Below are positions 22,858-33,999 of a stretch of 64,000 nt of DNA, piece by piece; the first letter of the stretch is position 1; each line of letters begins with the position of its first letter. Under the pieces are notes generated by a model. The model was not told the origin of the DNA. It ran no database searches and saw nothing but the letters and a program-made list of their open reading frames with translations. A program made the translations under genes and the position numbers. The DNA lies in the NCBI GenBank assembly GCA_963969345.1, contig OZ017766.1, forward strand, positions 434,001 to 498,000, given 5' to 3'. This DNA is from Turbatrix aceti. Taxonomy: Eukaryota; Nematoda; Chromadorea; Rhabditida; Panagrolaimidae.

Positions 22858-23082
22858 ATGCGTTGCTATCTATTTTTGTTCCTTGTCCTGACGATATGGA
22901 CAAGCCAGATCTTTGCACTTTATTGGGACCCCTATGATTACTACGACTATGGATACGGCGGTTACGGTGGATATGGATACAATCGGATGTACAGTTCTCT
23001 GGGGTATCGTAATCGATACCGTGGTGGATACGGTTACTCTCCGTATTCAAGATACCGTTACGGTGGATGGTGGAAAAAATAA
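22858..23082 (+). CDS. Secreted Gly/Tyr-rich peptide (YGGYG type, NLP/CNC-like)
   Basis: A single-exon frame of 74 residues: signal peptide MRCYLFLFLVLTIWTSQIFA, then a mature region of repeated GYGGYG, YRNRYRGGYGY and a GGWWKK end. Nematode antimicrobial peptides of the NLP-29/caenacin group, made in epidermis after infection or wounding, share this design (signal peptide plus YGGYG/GYGGW repeats). The basic, aromatic, cysteine-free mature part agrees. Function is inferred from composition, which converges easily, so a cuticle or structural GY-rich peptide is equally possible. An AATAAA lies about 30 bp after the stop. The upstream in-frame methionine at 22576 lacks a signal sequence and was not chosen. 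Confidence 0.72.
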   Translation: MRCYLFLFLVLTIWTSQIFALYWDPYDYYDYGYGGYGGYGYNRMYSSLGYRNRYRGGYGYSPYSRYRYGGWWKK

Positions 23083-23203
23083 AATTGAATTGTTTTTAGT
23101 GTAATGTCGTATTCAAATAAATGAAAAATTTATCCCATGGTAAAAAACGTTCTAGAGACAAAAAACTTCCAAAAATTACGATAGTTTTAAAAAAAACGTA
23201 AAA

Positions 23204-24071
23204 TCAATGACTATCAATCCATTCGTGAACGATGTCAATATTAAACTTAGACGAGCCCACATCGGCGACGGCGGTGGGCACAAAAGTGACGTCCCTGAGT
23301 CCGAGGTCGCTCCAGGTGAAGTTGGTTCCGGTCTCGGTGAGTACCCGGGTTTGGTTATCTCCGGTCGTAGAAGAAAGTGCTGCTTGGCGAGAAACGTTGA
23401 TGAGACCGAATTCGCGTTCAATACCGTCCCGGATAACTTTTTCCGTCTTGGCGAGGCTGTTGTCCTGCTTGTTGCAAGCTACAAGGACGGGGATCTTGGC
23501 TTGGCCTTTGGTTTTAAGTTGAAAGAAAACGTCGTACAGCAACTCGGCAACGTCGCGAAGCTTGCGATTAAAGGTGCCGCTGTCGACGACAAAAACGACG
23601 CCTCGGACAGTTGATAGTTCCTAAAAAATCAATAAATAGTAAAAAGTAATTGTTTCAATTGAAAATCACCTGAGACAACCAGTGATCGAAGAGGCTTGTT
23701 CGAAGACGTTCGGCGCCAGGATAGTCGACGAGCCGAAGGTTCGTGCCATCTGTGGCAAGATACTTGTCAAATACGTTTTCCTTAAGCGAAGTACATGTAG
23801 CGAAATTTGATTCTAAAAAACAGTAACACAAAAAAATCGTTTTATTTAGGCCAAAAAACCCACTCGAATTAATCAACTTCGAAAAAATGAGGGTCTTCCC
23901 CGAATCACTAAGGCCGAGGATAAGGAACGTATTCTTTGCCTTGGATTGGAAGTAGCGCTGCAGGAGAAGCCACAGAATCGTTATAACAACCACCACGACA
24001 GCGGCGACAACGGCGTAGATCGCTGTTTCGGAGGTATCAGTCTGGATCGACTCAATGACTGGATCCGACAT
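23204..24071 (-). CDS. SRPRB: Signal recognition particle receptor subunit beta
   Basis: Exons 24071-23864, 23812-23670 and 23620-23204 join in frame to 255 residues. SRPRB is an ER membrane-anchored small GTPase of the Arf/Sar type that holds the SRP receptor alpha subunit. Visible features: a single N-terminal transmembrane helix (AIYAVVAAVVVVVITILWLL), P-loop LGLSDSGKT, switch II LVDYPGAERLR (DxxG), the GVVFVVDSGTF strand, and the base-recognition motif ACNKQD, matching human CNKQD. The C-terminus resembles the family (FNIDIVHEWI). The start is preceded by TTGGTTCAG four bases upstream, a trans-splice-like acceptor. It lies 154 bp downstream of MRPL33 on the same strand, consistent with an operon. 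Confidence 0.94.
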
Positions 24072-24225
24072 GACGCTGAACCAAAAACACAATTCTTAAG
24101 TAAGTCAAAAAACAACAAAATATATCAAGCGGCAATGAATACCGCATTTAAATAACAACGTATACGTTCGGTGTCGATTTACTACAAATAACCTATAAAA
24201 ACAAGAAATAACAAAAAAATCATAT

Positions 24226-24543
24226 TCAGTCTGCGATGCTGTACTTCTCCTTGATGGACTTTGGCAGCGACGATTTGCCCTTTATTCTGCGGAGTTCTTC
24301 GAAGAGCACGTTTCTGCCGACTAAAAGCATTCCAAATTATTGATTTGGGCAAAACACTCAAAAACCCACGTGCAGGATCAAACATGACGGCCGAAGCCTT
24401 CTCGGCAGCTCGTTCCCTCACCCACATCCGAGTCGAACCAGAAATTACACTCGCGAGCTGAACAATCACGTATCTGGAAAAATGCGCGTTAAAAAGCCCA
24501 AATAATAGTTTAAAGATTGAGCTTACTTGGATTTAGCTCCCAT
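24226..24543 (-). CDS. MRPL33: Mitochondrial ribosomal protein bL33m
   Basis: Exons 24543-24527 (17 bp), 24473-24370 and 24320-24226 join in frame to 71 residues starting MGAKSKYVIVQLASV. It aligns with mitochondrial L33 over the KSKxILVxxxSxxSG start and the FDPALGRNVLFEELRRIKGK block (human YDPVVKQRVLFVEKKKIRS). It is a small protein of the large mitoribosomal subunit. The first exon is only 17 bp, and all three exons are needed to see the family. The zinc cysteines of bacterial L33 are absent, as in animal homologues. It is head-to-head with SNRPE and followed by SRPRB. Confidence 0.85.
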
Positions 24544-24899
24544 GACTCCTTTTCGTTGGTGGAAACCACTGACTTGCAATTACCCGCTGAGAAACCGGGA
24601 GTAAATAAGATCAGAAGTTTTCCAGCAGAATGACAAGCGAACACGTCGAAGTCAGCGATGTAAAAAAAACTTCGTCAAATAAAGCGTGTTGAGAGCACTA
24701 AAATTACTGCAAACGGGAAAACTCGCTCGCCGCAGATTCTTGGCGCGGCTTTTTTGGATCCTGCGCTTTTCCATTTTCATGTGTTTTTCATGCTTTTCAC
24801 CGTGCTTTATTTGTTGTCGCCCTCTGTTTTAGGCCTTTCTCGGACTTGTTTCCTAACATTGAAATTTTTCAGGATACCTATTTTGCTCGCATCCCAATC
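24544..24899. promoter_or_regulatory. Divergent promoter region between MRPL33 and SNRPE
   Basis: A 356-bp gap between head-to-head genes. A TTTTTCAG acceptor ends at 24872, 27 bp before the SNRPE start, and probably receives a spliced leader. No defined promoter motif was recognised. Confidence 0.4.
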
Positions 24900-25160
24900 A
24901 TGCCACCCAAGGTTCAGAAAGTGATGGTTCAACCCATCAACTTGATTTTCCGGTGCCTTCAGAGTCGTACGCGCGTTCAAATCTGGCTCTACGAAAACAT
25001 TTCAACCCGAATTGAAGGCTACATCATTGGCTTTGATGAGTACATGAATTTTGTCATCGACGAAGCAGAGGAAATCTACAAGCAAACAGAGCGCAAGAAA
25101 ATTGGTCGTATTCTTCTCAAGGGCGACAACATCACCCTCATCCAGATGGTCAGTGCCTGA
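24900..25160 (+). CDS. SNRPE: Small nuclear ribonucleoprotein E (SmE)
   Basis: An intronless 86-residue frame starting [17 protein letters not shown]. It is almost identical to SmE of other animals over [20 protein letters not shown], the Sm1 motif ([22 protein letters not shown] with the conserved G-F-D-x-x-M-N) and the Sm2 motif (LGRxxLKGDNI, here [15 protein letters not shown]). SmE is one of seven proteins of the Sm ring on U1, U2, U4 and U5 snRNAs. The human protein is 92 residues, with a slightly longer N-terminus. The first in-frame methionine upstream (24846) lies before the TTTTTCAG acceptor and is therefore rejected as start. Confidence 0.97.
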   Translation: MPPKVQKVMVQPINLIFRCLQSRTRVQIWLYENISTRIEGYIIGFDEYMNFVIDEAEEIYKQTERKKIGRILLKGDNITLIQMVSA

Positions 25161-25322
25161 ATGACCTGATGTACTTCTGTGATCGGCTCGACAATCAAGT
25201 TGTTCGATCTCTTTTTTTGCTATCAGTGTTGTTCGTGTCTGGTAACTTATAAACCGTTTGTTGACATGTCGTTGAGTTTTAACGAGGCCGCACCGATTGG
25301 CCCCAAGGAAAACTTACTTTTA

Positions 25323-25730
25323 GTGCCTATTTTGTATCGGCTCCAAACTTGGCATACTGACTAATTCGACCACGCTGATTCCAAAAAACTCAAAATTAGA
25401 GCGCGCTAGCAACGCCCGAAGGAGATACGGTATATCTAAGACTAAACCTAAGCCCTAAACCCAAACCTAAGGCTAAGCCTAAGCTTAAAGATGTAATTAG
25501 CCCCCGTTTTGTAACCTACAATTGACGAAAATTCTACTCAAAAACGCCAGAGAACACTATGCGCGCATAGTGCTCCCCGTTTCAAGTGCTCGTTTTCCCT
25601 TGTTTTTAGGCTTTTTGGACGCCTGTATCTCGCTTGCGCGTTGCCAGCGCGCTCTAATTTTGTGTTTTTTGAAATTAGCGTGCTCGAATTATTCAGTATT
25701 CCAAGTTTGACGCCGATACAAAATAGGCAC
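25323..25730. mobile_element. Small palindromic element holding a telomere-like tract
   Basis: The inverted ends are GTGCCTATTTTGTATCGGC and its complement, with further paired blocks TTAGAGCGCGCTAGCAACGC on each side. The loop region includes the GCCTAA-like tract at 25436-25491. Target duplication is not clear. Confidence 0.65.
25436..25491. repeat. Degenerate interstitial telomere-like tract (GCCTAA/TTAGGC)
   Basis: About nine imperfect copies of CTAAGC/CTAAAC units in a row (for example CCTAAGCCCTAAACCC). TTAGGC is the nematode telomere unit. The match is degenerate, so chance or another origin remains possible. Confidence 0.5.
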
Positions 25731-25741
25731 GAAAAGACAGT

Positions 25742-27758
25742 TATGCCCCCAGCTAATTTACACCTTCAAATGTTTTGTGCCCAAGTTGTAGGGGGGCCCA
25801 TGGGAGACTCCAAATGGGCCATAATGGATTTTTCAGATGCCGGATTCTGGAGCTAGGGCTTCTCGAATGTTTCGACGTCAAAATTTCAAACTGCTTCTAA
25901 AAATCTGATTTTTGGCATACAGGGGTATCTTGGCACGAGAAATCGACTGGTGTATTCAGATTTTTCAAAAAACATCTGACTTTTTTGGAAAAATTGATTT
26001 TCGTCGATTTACCTGTATTTGCCGTCAAAAATTGGCTGTGGCGTCCGAGAGAGGATCCTCCAGCGGGTTTTGACTCCGGAATCTGAAAGCCCGTCTTTTT
26101 TGACGTCGATTGAGGTATTACAGAAAAAAAATTATGTCCCTTAAATGACTACTAGTCATGTTCAAAAAAAGCCCTGAAGCCAATTTTTGTTTTATGTGCT
26201 TACGGTCACCTGGGTATGTTTAGACAGGTCCCAAAGATTGTTTTTAGCGACTTGCGCTCCTTATCAGATAATTAAAGCGGTAAATTACGATATTTCAGTT
26301 TCATGTTTTTTCAATGCCAGTGACAATACACAAAATAATCGGATGATCAGCGCAAGTCGCAAAAAACAATATTTGGGACATGCCTGAACATACCTAGGTA
26401 ACCGTAAACATGTGCAACAAAAATTGGCTTCAGGGCTTTTTTTTGAACATGACTTCTGTTACGCGCGCGCACGTCTTTTTTGGCCAATGACGCAAAAAAG
26501 GGTGTTTGCACCGAGTGCGCGCGATAAAATACCTGGCTATGGTCAAAGAAAGGCACCTAAATTTTTCTGTGTTATACATTAATCGACGTCGAAAAAGATG
26601 GGAAAACAGATTCTGGCATCAAAACTGCCTGGAAGATTCTCCCTCGGGCGCTGCAGCCATTTTTGTGACGGTAAATAACGGTAAAACATCAATCATCAAG
26701 TTTTTCATTAAAATCAGATGTTTTATGAGAAATCTGAATACACCAGTCGATTTCTTGTGCCAAACTACCCCCGGAAGCCAAAAATCAGATTTTTCCAACT
26801 ATAAAAATATTCATTTCGGAAACTCGACAAAGGTGTTTTTTACCAAGTGCGCGCCATACAAGCCTAGTGTTAGTCAAATAAAGGGACATAATTTTTTTTC
26901 TGTAATACCTCCATCGACGTCAAAAAAGACGGGCTTTCAGATTCCGGTGTCAAAACCCGCTGGAGGATCCTCTCTCGGACGCCACAGCCAATTTTTGACG
27001 GTAAATACAGGTAAATCGACGAAAATTAATTTTTTCAAAAAAGTCAGATGTTTTTTGAAAAATCTGAATACACCAGTCGATTTCTCGTGCCAAGATACCC
27101 CTGCATGCCAAAAATCAGATTTTTAAAAGCAGTTTGAAATTTTGACGTCGAAACATTCGAGAAGCCCTAGCTCCAGGATCCGGCATCTGAAAAATCCATT
27201 ATGGCTAGGGTTCGAACCCCCCCCCCCCCGCCCCCGCGGGGATCCCCGCGGGGGTGAAGCCGGGGGTGGCCCCCCGACCCCCGCCCCCGACCATTTGTGA
27301 CCCCCGTCGGGGAGTAAAACCCCCGCCCCCGACAGATTCTGCCCCCGACAATGAGCAAAATTTAGCGTTAAACGCGGAAAAACGTTCAAAAACAACACAA
27401 ATAGGCTAAAAACAGAGCAAAATACGAAAAATTTGTTCAAAATATGCCTCGCTTTTCGTTTTAAGATAAAATTGACACCTTTTTTTTTATTATTTTTCAT
27501 AGGACTCGGGGGCAATTACCCCCGTCCCCGCCGACTTCTGCCCCCGTCGGGGGCAGAATTCCCCCGCCCCCGACACCTCTGCCCCCGACTACCCCCGCCC
27601 CCGACCCGATACGGGGGGGGGGGGGTTCGAACCCTAATTATGGCCCATTTGGAGTCTCCCATAGGCCCCCCTACAACTTGGGCACAAAACATTTGAAGTT
27701 GTAAATTAGCTGGGTCGCGGCCTCCACCTTATTCCAAAATCGGCTCGCAGAGTCTCTC
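25742..27758. mobile_element. TTAA-type palindromic element, family T (left end truncated)
   Basis: The inverted arms start around ACCTTCAAATGTTTTGTGCC on the left and return at 27670-27710. The right end continues through CTCGCAGAGTCTCTC to TTAA (27759-27762); the matching outer 40 bp on the left are missing. A complete hAT-like element (27206-27636) is nested in the right arm. No gene was seen. Confidence 0.75.
27206..27636. mobile_element. hAT-like word-array MITE (CCCCCG words), TSD ATTATGGC
   Basis: The terminal inverted repeat is TAGGGTTCGAACCCC, and the exact 8-bp duplication ATTATGGC is at 27198-27205 and 27637-27644. The body is mostly repeated CCCCCG/CGGGGG in inverted orientation with a short AT-rich middle. 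It is nested in element T. A partial relative is at 14620-14765. Confidence 0.9.
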
Positions 27759-27762
27759 TTAA

Positions 27763-29560
27763 GAGGGAGTCTGCGACAGGATTTAGTTTCGACGGAACAG
27801 CTATTTTATGACGACAAATGTTTTGTGCCCAAGTTGTAAGGGACCATGGGTAAGGTCTAAATCCGGGATATTAGATTTTTCTGATGCCGGATTCTGAAGC
27901 GGCAGCTTCTGAAAGTTCACCACCCCTGATTTTTCAAGTTGCTTCATGGTTTATGCAAAAATCTGATATTTTGGATACGGGGGTTTCTTGGCACGGGAAA
28001 TCGATTGGCGTACTCAGATTTTTCAAAAAACGTATGGTTTTCCTGTAATTATCGATTTTTGTCAATTAACGTTACTTTATGGCCTCTGGTAATTTAAAAA
28101 AAAAGTTCCATTTTGTACCGACCATTTTATCTTGTAGCCCGTCTTTTTCTGTGTCGGATTTGCTCAAAAAATAAAAAAAGGAGGGATACCAGAAGGCCAT
28201 ATCCGTGGTTTTCCGTCGCGCACTCGAGTAAAAAGCGCGCGCACAGTCTCTTTTTCGCTTCGCTGTGTTGCCAAAGTTCTGCGTAACAGCTGGACAAAAA
28301 AGTGATGCGCGCGCACGTAACAGGAGTCAACTTTGAAAAATTGCCCTGAAGCTAGTTTTTGCTTTGAATGCTTGTGGTCATTTTGTTTGGTTTGGGCATG
28401 TCCCAAAGATTGTTTTAAGCTACTTGTGCTCTTTATTGCATAAATTTCCGATCAGATACGGCATTTGAAAGTTCATGTTTCTTTTGTCGCCTGTAGCACT
28501 GCGCAAAATTAACCGATCAAAGAGAAAAGTGGCCAAAAACAATCTTTGGGACATGCCCAAACCAAACAAAATGACCACAAGCATTCAAAGCAAAAACTAG
28601 CTTCAGGGCAATTTTTCAAAGTTGACTCCTGTTACGTGCGCGCGCATCACTTTTTTGTCCAGCGAAGCGAAAAAGAGACTGTGCGCGCGCTTTTTACTCG
28701 AGTGCGCGACGGAAAACCACGGATATGGCCTTCTGGTATCCCTCCTTTTTTTTTATTTTTTGAGCTTATCCGACACAGAAAAAGACGGGCTACAAGATAA
28801 AAGGGTCTGTACAAAACGGAACTTTTTTTTTAAATTATCAGAGGCCATAAAGTAACGTTAATTGACAAAAATCGATAATTACAGGAAAACCATACGTTTT
28901 TTGAAAAATCTGAGTACGCCAATCGATTTCCCGTGCCAAGAAACCCCCGTATCCAAAATATCAGATTTTTGCATAAACCATGAAGCAACTTGAAAAATCA
29001 GGGGTGGTGAACTTTCAGAAGCTGCCGCTTCAGAATCCGGCATCAGAAAAATCTAATATCCCGGATTTAGACCTTACCCATGGTCCCTTACAACTTGGGC
29101 ACAAAACATTTGTCGTCATAAAATAGCTGTTCCGTCGAAACTAAATCCTGTCGCAGACAAGGCATAAAATCCGGCCGGCCGGCCGGCTGCGGGCCGGCTT
29201 TTCGATTCAAGGCCGGCCGAAAAAGCCGGAAAAATATTCGAAAGTTGATTTTTTTCGAAAACAGTATGATTTTCTGACGTTTTTGTGCATCATTCGTCTT
29301 TTTTTTTACTTTTTACGACAGGGGAATTTATTATTATGCATTTTTCCATAATATTAGGTTGTTTCCAAAAATTTTTTTTTCCAAATTTGGTCAAATTTTG
29401 CGAAAATAACCCTAAAATAAAGCACGAAAATTTTTTTCAAAAAATAGGCCGCGGCCGCGGCCGGCCCGGCTTCGGCCTGAAAATTTAGGCCGGCCGCAAG
29501 CCGGCCGGCGGCCTGATTTTTAGGCCGGTTTTATGCCTTGGTCGCAGACTTTACCTCTCT
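27763..29560. mobile_element. TTAA-type palindromic element, family A (copy 2)
   Basis: It starts after TTAA with GAGGGAGTCTGCGACAGG. The palindrome is centred near 28480 with arms of about 700 bp, nearly identical to copy 1. Its right end is interrupted by the hAT-like insertion at 29158-29540, after which GCAGACTTTACCTCTC follows instead of the expected TTAA end. Confidence 0.8.
29158..29540. mobile_element. hAT-like word-array MITE (CCGGCC words), TSD GTCGCAGA
   Basis: The terminal inverted repeat is CAAGGCATAAAA, with exact 8-bp duplications GTCGCAGA at 29150-29157 and 29541-29548. The subterminal regions are almost pure GGCCGGCC words, and the centre is AT-rich. It is inserted in the end of palindrome A2, so it is younger. 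Confidence 0.9.
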
Positions 29561-30806
29561 ATATAGTAAGGTGTTTTTACAAAGGCATAATTTTAATTTT
29601 ACGGTATGTATATTCGATAAAATCCAAATTTTACACTGATAACGGTTTGGCGGGCCATTAGGCTCGGAACATTGATTTGAAAAAGATAATGCGCGCTTTA
29701 TCATAATTGTCAAAATTGTCAATGGCGAAAGCGCGATAGAGGGAGGAGGCGGCGCAGGGTCAAGTGGGTGAGTGTGAGCGAGCGAGCGATAGCGCAAGGA
29801 CGATTGCGTAAGACAAAAAAATGATTCTGTTAAATTAATTTTAAAAATGTTGAAAAACATATTTTTGAATTCCTCGGAAATAGGCAATCATAATGATGGG
29901 TCATTTGACGATCAAAAATCAAAAATGAACAAATTTGAATTTTTGGTTTAAAAAAAAATAATTTGTGCTTGATACTGGGGTAGGGGCAAATGTGATATCA
30001 ATAGCATTGCCATTTTTTGCTGAAGATGAAAAACATTTTTTCAACATTTTAAAAATTAATTTGAACAATTCAATTTTTTGATCTCTCATAAAATGAAATC
30101 CATGGTGAGTGGGCGGAACAGACAGCGGGTGCAGAGACGGACGGCGCCGCACATGCCATCAGTGGAGAGAACCGCAACGGCGGTGACAGTGGGCGATTGG
30201 GTGATGGCGAAAGATGGCAAAATAAGTGATTGTTGTTATTAATTTTGATTTATGTATCATAATTTTATGATTTTTGTTGAATTGCTATTTTTCCTAGCCC
30301 CCAGTGTTGTGTTTGGTGTTATGCTTTGAAACGGGTCAATAAGCGATTGCAGCGGGCGAGGATTTATTAGGCGATAACGAAAGATGCGCGATATTGAAAA
30401 GCAACATTATTACTTATATTTTACAAAAGCGTAAAACAAATTACATGGGGCCCCGAAGGGGCCCCCATTATATTTATGTATTATAATATTTTTAAGTTTG
30501 AAAGCGGGTCAAAAAACGATTATATGTATTTGATTTGATTTCGATAATATGCAAATCGTCGGTTATTCTAAAAGATAATGACAAAAAATAATTATTTTCT
30601 ATCGGTAAAATCATGATCGGCAAAAGATAAACAAAAAACGGGCAAAAAGAAAATAAACAACAAAACGATAGACGATCCTTTTCGATTTTACGATCCTTCT
30701 GATCCTTCCTTGATGCCTTTACCTTGCCTTGCCTTGCCTTCCCCTTCCTTCCTTTTCCCTTCCTGGGGCCCCCGTAGGGGGCCCCCCTTTAGCCTTGTTC
30801 TTCTTT
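29561..30806. repeat. Tandem duplication, unit 1 (~1.25 kb)
   Basis: Unit 1 and unit 2 (30807-32078) are direct copies that differ by scattered substitutions and small indels. Each begins TATAGTA(A/G)G(G/A)TGTTTTTAC and ends with a polypyrimidine tract (CCTTGCCTTGCC type), GGGGCCCCCGTAGGGGG and TTTAGCCTTGT. Each also contains GGGGCCCCGAAGGGGCCCC, a short perfect hairpin. No open frame of weight and no known family was recognised. Confidence 0.85.
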
Positions 30807-32078
30807 CTTATAGTAGGATGTTTTTACAAAGACACAATTTTAATTTTACGGTATTTATATTCAATAAAATCCAAATTTTACGCTGATAACGGTTTGGCGG
30901 GCCATTAGGTCCGGAGCCATTGATTTGAAAAAGATAATGCACGCTTTATCATAATTGTCAAAATAGTCAATGGCGAAAGCGCGATAGAGGGAGGAGGCGG
31001 CGCGCAGGGTCAAGTGGGTGAGTGTGAGCGAGCGAGCGATAGCGCGCGGACGATTGCGTAAGACAAAAAAATGATTCTGTTAAACTAATTTTAAAAATGT
31101 TGAAAAAAATATTTTTGAATTCCTCGGAAAAAGGCAATCATAATGATGGGTCATTTGACAATCAAAAATCAAAAATGAACAAATTTGAATTTTTGGTTTT
31201 AAAAAAAATAATTTTTGCTAGATACTGGGGTAGGGGCAAATGTGATATCAATAGCATTGCCATTTTTTGCTGAGTATGAAAAACATTTTTTCAACATTTT
31301 AAACATTAATTTGAATAATTCAATTTTTTGATCTCTCAGAAAATGAAATCCATGGTGTGGGGGCGGACAAGACAGCGGGTGCAGAGACGGACGGCGCCGC
31401 ACATGCCATCAGTCGAGAGAACCGCAACGGCGGTGACAGTGGGCGATTGGGTGATGGCGAAAGATGGCAAAACAAATGATTGTTGTTATTAATTTTGATG
31501 ATTTGATTCGTGTATCATAATTTAATGATTTTTGTTAAATTGCTATTTTTCCTGGCCCCCAGTGTTAGTGTTAGTACATATTCTTTGAATATTTTTTTGT
31601 GTTTGGTTTTATGCATTGAAACGGGTCAATAAGCGATTGCAGCGGGCGAGGATTTATTAGGCGGTGACGAAAGATGCGCGATATTGAAAAGCAACATTAT
31701 TACTTATATTTTACAAAAGCGTAAAACAAATTACATGGGGCCCCGAAGGGGCCCCCATTATATTTATGTATTATAATATTTTTAAGTTTGAAAGCGGGTC
31801 AAAAAACGATGATATGTGTTTGATTTGATTTTGATAATATGCAAATCGTCGGTTATTCTAAAAGATAATAACAAAAAATAATTCTTATCGGTAAAATTAT
31901 GATCGGCAAAAGATAAACGTAAAACGGGCAAAAAGAAAATAAACAACAAAACGATAGACGATCCTTTTCGATTTTACGATCCTTCTGATCCTTCCTTGAT
32001 ACCTTTACCTTGCCTTGCCTTGCCTTCCCCTTCCTTCCTTTTCCCTTCCTGGGGCCCCCGTAGGGGGCCCCCCCTTTA
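30807..32078. repeat. Tandem duplication, unit 2 (~1.27 kb)
   Basis: Direct copy of 29561-30806. It has an extra insertion around 31563-31600 and lacks a few bases near 31880. It is followed directly by the TTAA end of element Q. Confidence 0.85.
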
Positions 32079-32096
32079 GCCTTGTCCCTCTCTTAA

Positions 32097-33097
32097 AAGA
32101 GGCAGTCTGCGAGCCGATTTACATCCGACGACACAGCAATTTTTACACTTTCAAATGTTTTGAGCCAATGTTGTAGACGACCCTGAGGGCAGTCTATATC
32201 CGCGGTATTACATTTTTAAAAGATCGGATTCTGGAGATTTGGCTTCAGATGTGTTTTTCATAAAATCCGATGAAGCGCTTGTCGTTGTAGTCAAAACTGT
32301 CTAAAAATTTGTTCAGGGGGGTTTCAGGGGACAAGGAATACGATGGAATACTCAAATCTTTAAAAAAACAACTGCAAGTATTTTTTTTTGAATTTCGGGG
32401 TCACAAAATCGGCTGCCATATCTTTATTTTGCAAAATGGACCATATAAACCATACCCTATCGGAAAGCCCGATTTTTTCTGCGTCGGATAAGCTTTTCAG
32501 AAAAAAAACGTAGATTTCCCCCCGCCTTCTAGATCTCGATTTGTAGTCAAAATGACAAAAAACGCTCTTTTTTGTGCTTGTGCGCGTACGTGCGCGCGCG
32601 CGTGCGCACTCGCTGCGAGACTAGTTTAGGGGGTTTTTTGGTTGTTTTGACTACAAATCGAGATCTAGAAGGCGGGGGGAAATCTACGTTTTTTTTCTGA
32701 AAAGCTTATCCGACGCAGAAAAAATCGGGCTTTCAGATAGGGTATGGTTTATATGGTCCATTTTGCAAAATAAAGATATGGCAGCCGATTTTGTGACCCC
32801 GAAATTCAAAAAAAATACTTGCAGTTGTTTTTTTTTAAATTTGAGAATGCCATCGTATTCCCTGTCCTCTAAAACCCCCGGTTACAAATTTTCTGACCGT
32901 TTTGGGTGAAACGACGAGAGCGCCATCTGATTTTATGAAAAACATGTCTGAAGCCAAACCTCCAGAATCCGATTTTTCAAAAATCAAATATCCCGGATAT
33001 AGACTGCCCTCAGGGTCCTCTACAACTTTGACTCAAAACATTTGAAAGTGTAAAAATTGCTGTGTCGTCGGATGTAAATCGGCTCGCAGACTGCCTC
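32097..33097. mobile_element. Complete TTAA-flanked palindromic element, family Q
   Basis: A 1.0-kb inverted repeat between TTAA (32093-32096 and 33098-33101), with ends GAGGCAGTCTGCGAGCCGAT inverted. The arms include ACTTTCAAATGTTTTGAG and AGTTGTAG modules shared with families A, R, S and T. The centre near 32590 is (GT/GC)-alternating, GTGCGCGCGCGCGTGCGC. Confidence 0.85.
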
Positions 33098-33266
33098 TTA
33101 AATAACATCGCTGTCTGCGTATCGTGTTTTCAAGACGCCTAAGCATTTGCATGTTGCGCGCATTCTTGAAAAGCGATTTTTGAAAAATTGTTTTACTGCG
33201 TTCTTTTTTCGAAATTTGGTGTGTTTCCGTACGTGTTTCTTTGCTTTTATATGATTTTGTTTCAGC

Positions 33267-33879
33267 ATGTCCCAGTCATCAGAACGGGTGCTCGAGGATG
33301 TCGCGAGCTTTCGCTCGTCACCAAATCGTCCGACCGGCGTTCTTACGAGTTTTCCTTTTCAACTCAACTACGAAGGTTCACTCAAGCTGGATTCGTACGT
33401 AAAGACTGAAGACAACGGAGCAGGTGTTGTCAGTGCGACGTTTCGGGGACGTCCGATTCACGCCGAAAACGTGCCAACGCCCACGGGCTACACCATGGCA
33501 CTGGGGAAGAGTGTTGAAAGACCTGGTTTTTGGATGTTTTTATTTACCATTTTTTTGATTATTTGAATTTCCAGACGGCCAAAAGATGATCAATCTGACG
33601 ACGAACGTCGAGAATGTGCTCTCCTTCGAGTACGACCGCCAGCCCGGTCCTCACTGCCGCCTTCAACGCCAGCTTCGACGCATCAACGACAACGACTGGA
33701 TGCTGCCGGGATCACGTGTGCCACTGCTGAACGATTTCACTCCCGAGGAATGCGGGACACTTCTTCGGGGCATTTGCAAGCAGGGTCTCGGCGACGCAGC
33801 CAAGGATCTCACTGCTGACAGTCTGCGTGCCCTTGCCGCGAAGGAAAATGACTGCCTCACTGTTACGGATGTCGAATAA
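33267..33879 (+). CDS. RNASEH2C: Probable ribonuclease H2 subunit C
   Basis: Exons 33267-33510 and 33575-33879 join in frame to 182 residues. The segment VVSATFRGRPIHAENVPTP followed by TGYTM matches the most conserved part of RNASEH2C (human VSFRGRCLRGEEVAVPPG, then GYV). A second weak match is LTTNVENVLSFEYDRQPGPH against the human strand before IPGPD. The last 70 residues are not recognised and make it longer than the human protein (164). RNASEH2C is a non-catalytic scaffold that pairs with subunit B and holds RNASEH2A. ATG is directly behind TTTCAG (C between), as with trans-splicing. The donor by phase is GTGTTG, not consensus. Torsin starts 120 bp downstream on the same strand. Confidence 0.55.
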
Positions 33880-33999
33880 ATGATTTGATGCCGATTGACG
33901 CGTTCTGGAGACAAAACGATGTATATTCCGTCTAGCTACCTTTTTCAATGCCGGATGGGCCCCTACGTAGATGTACATATGCGCTTTTAAGGTTCACAA

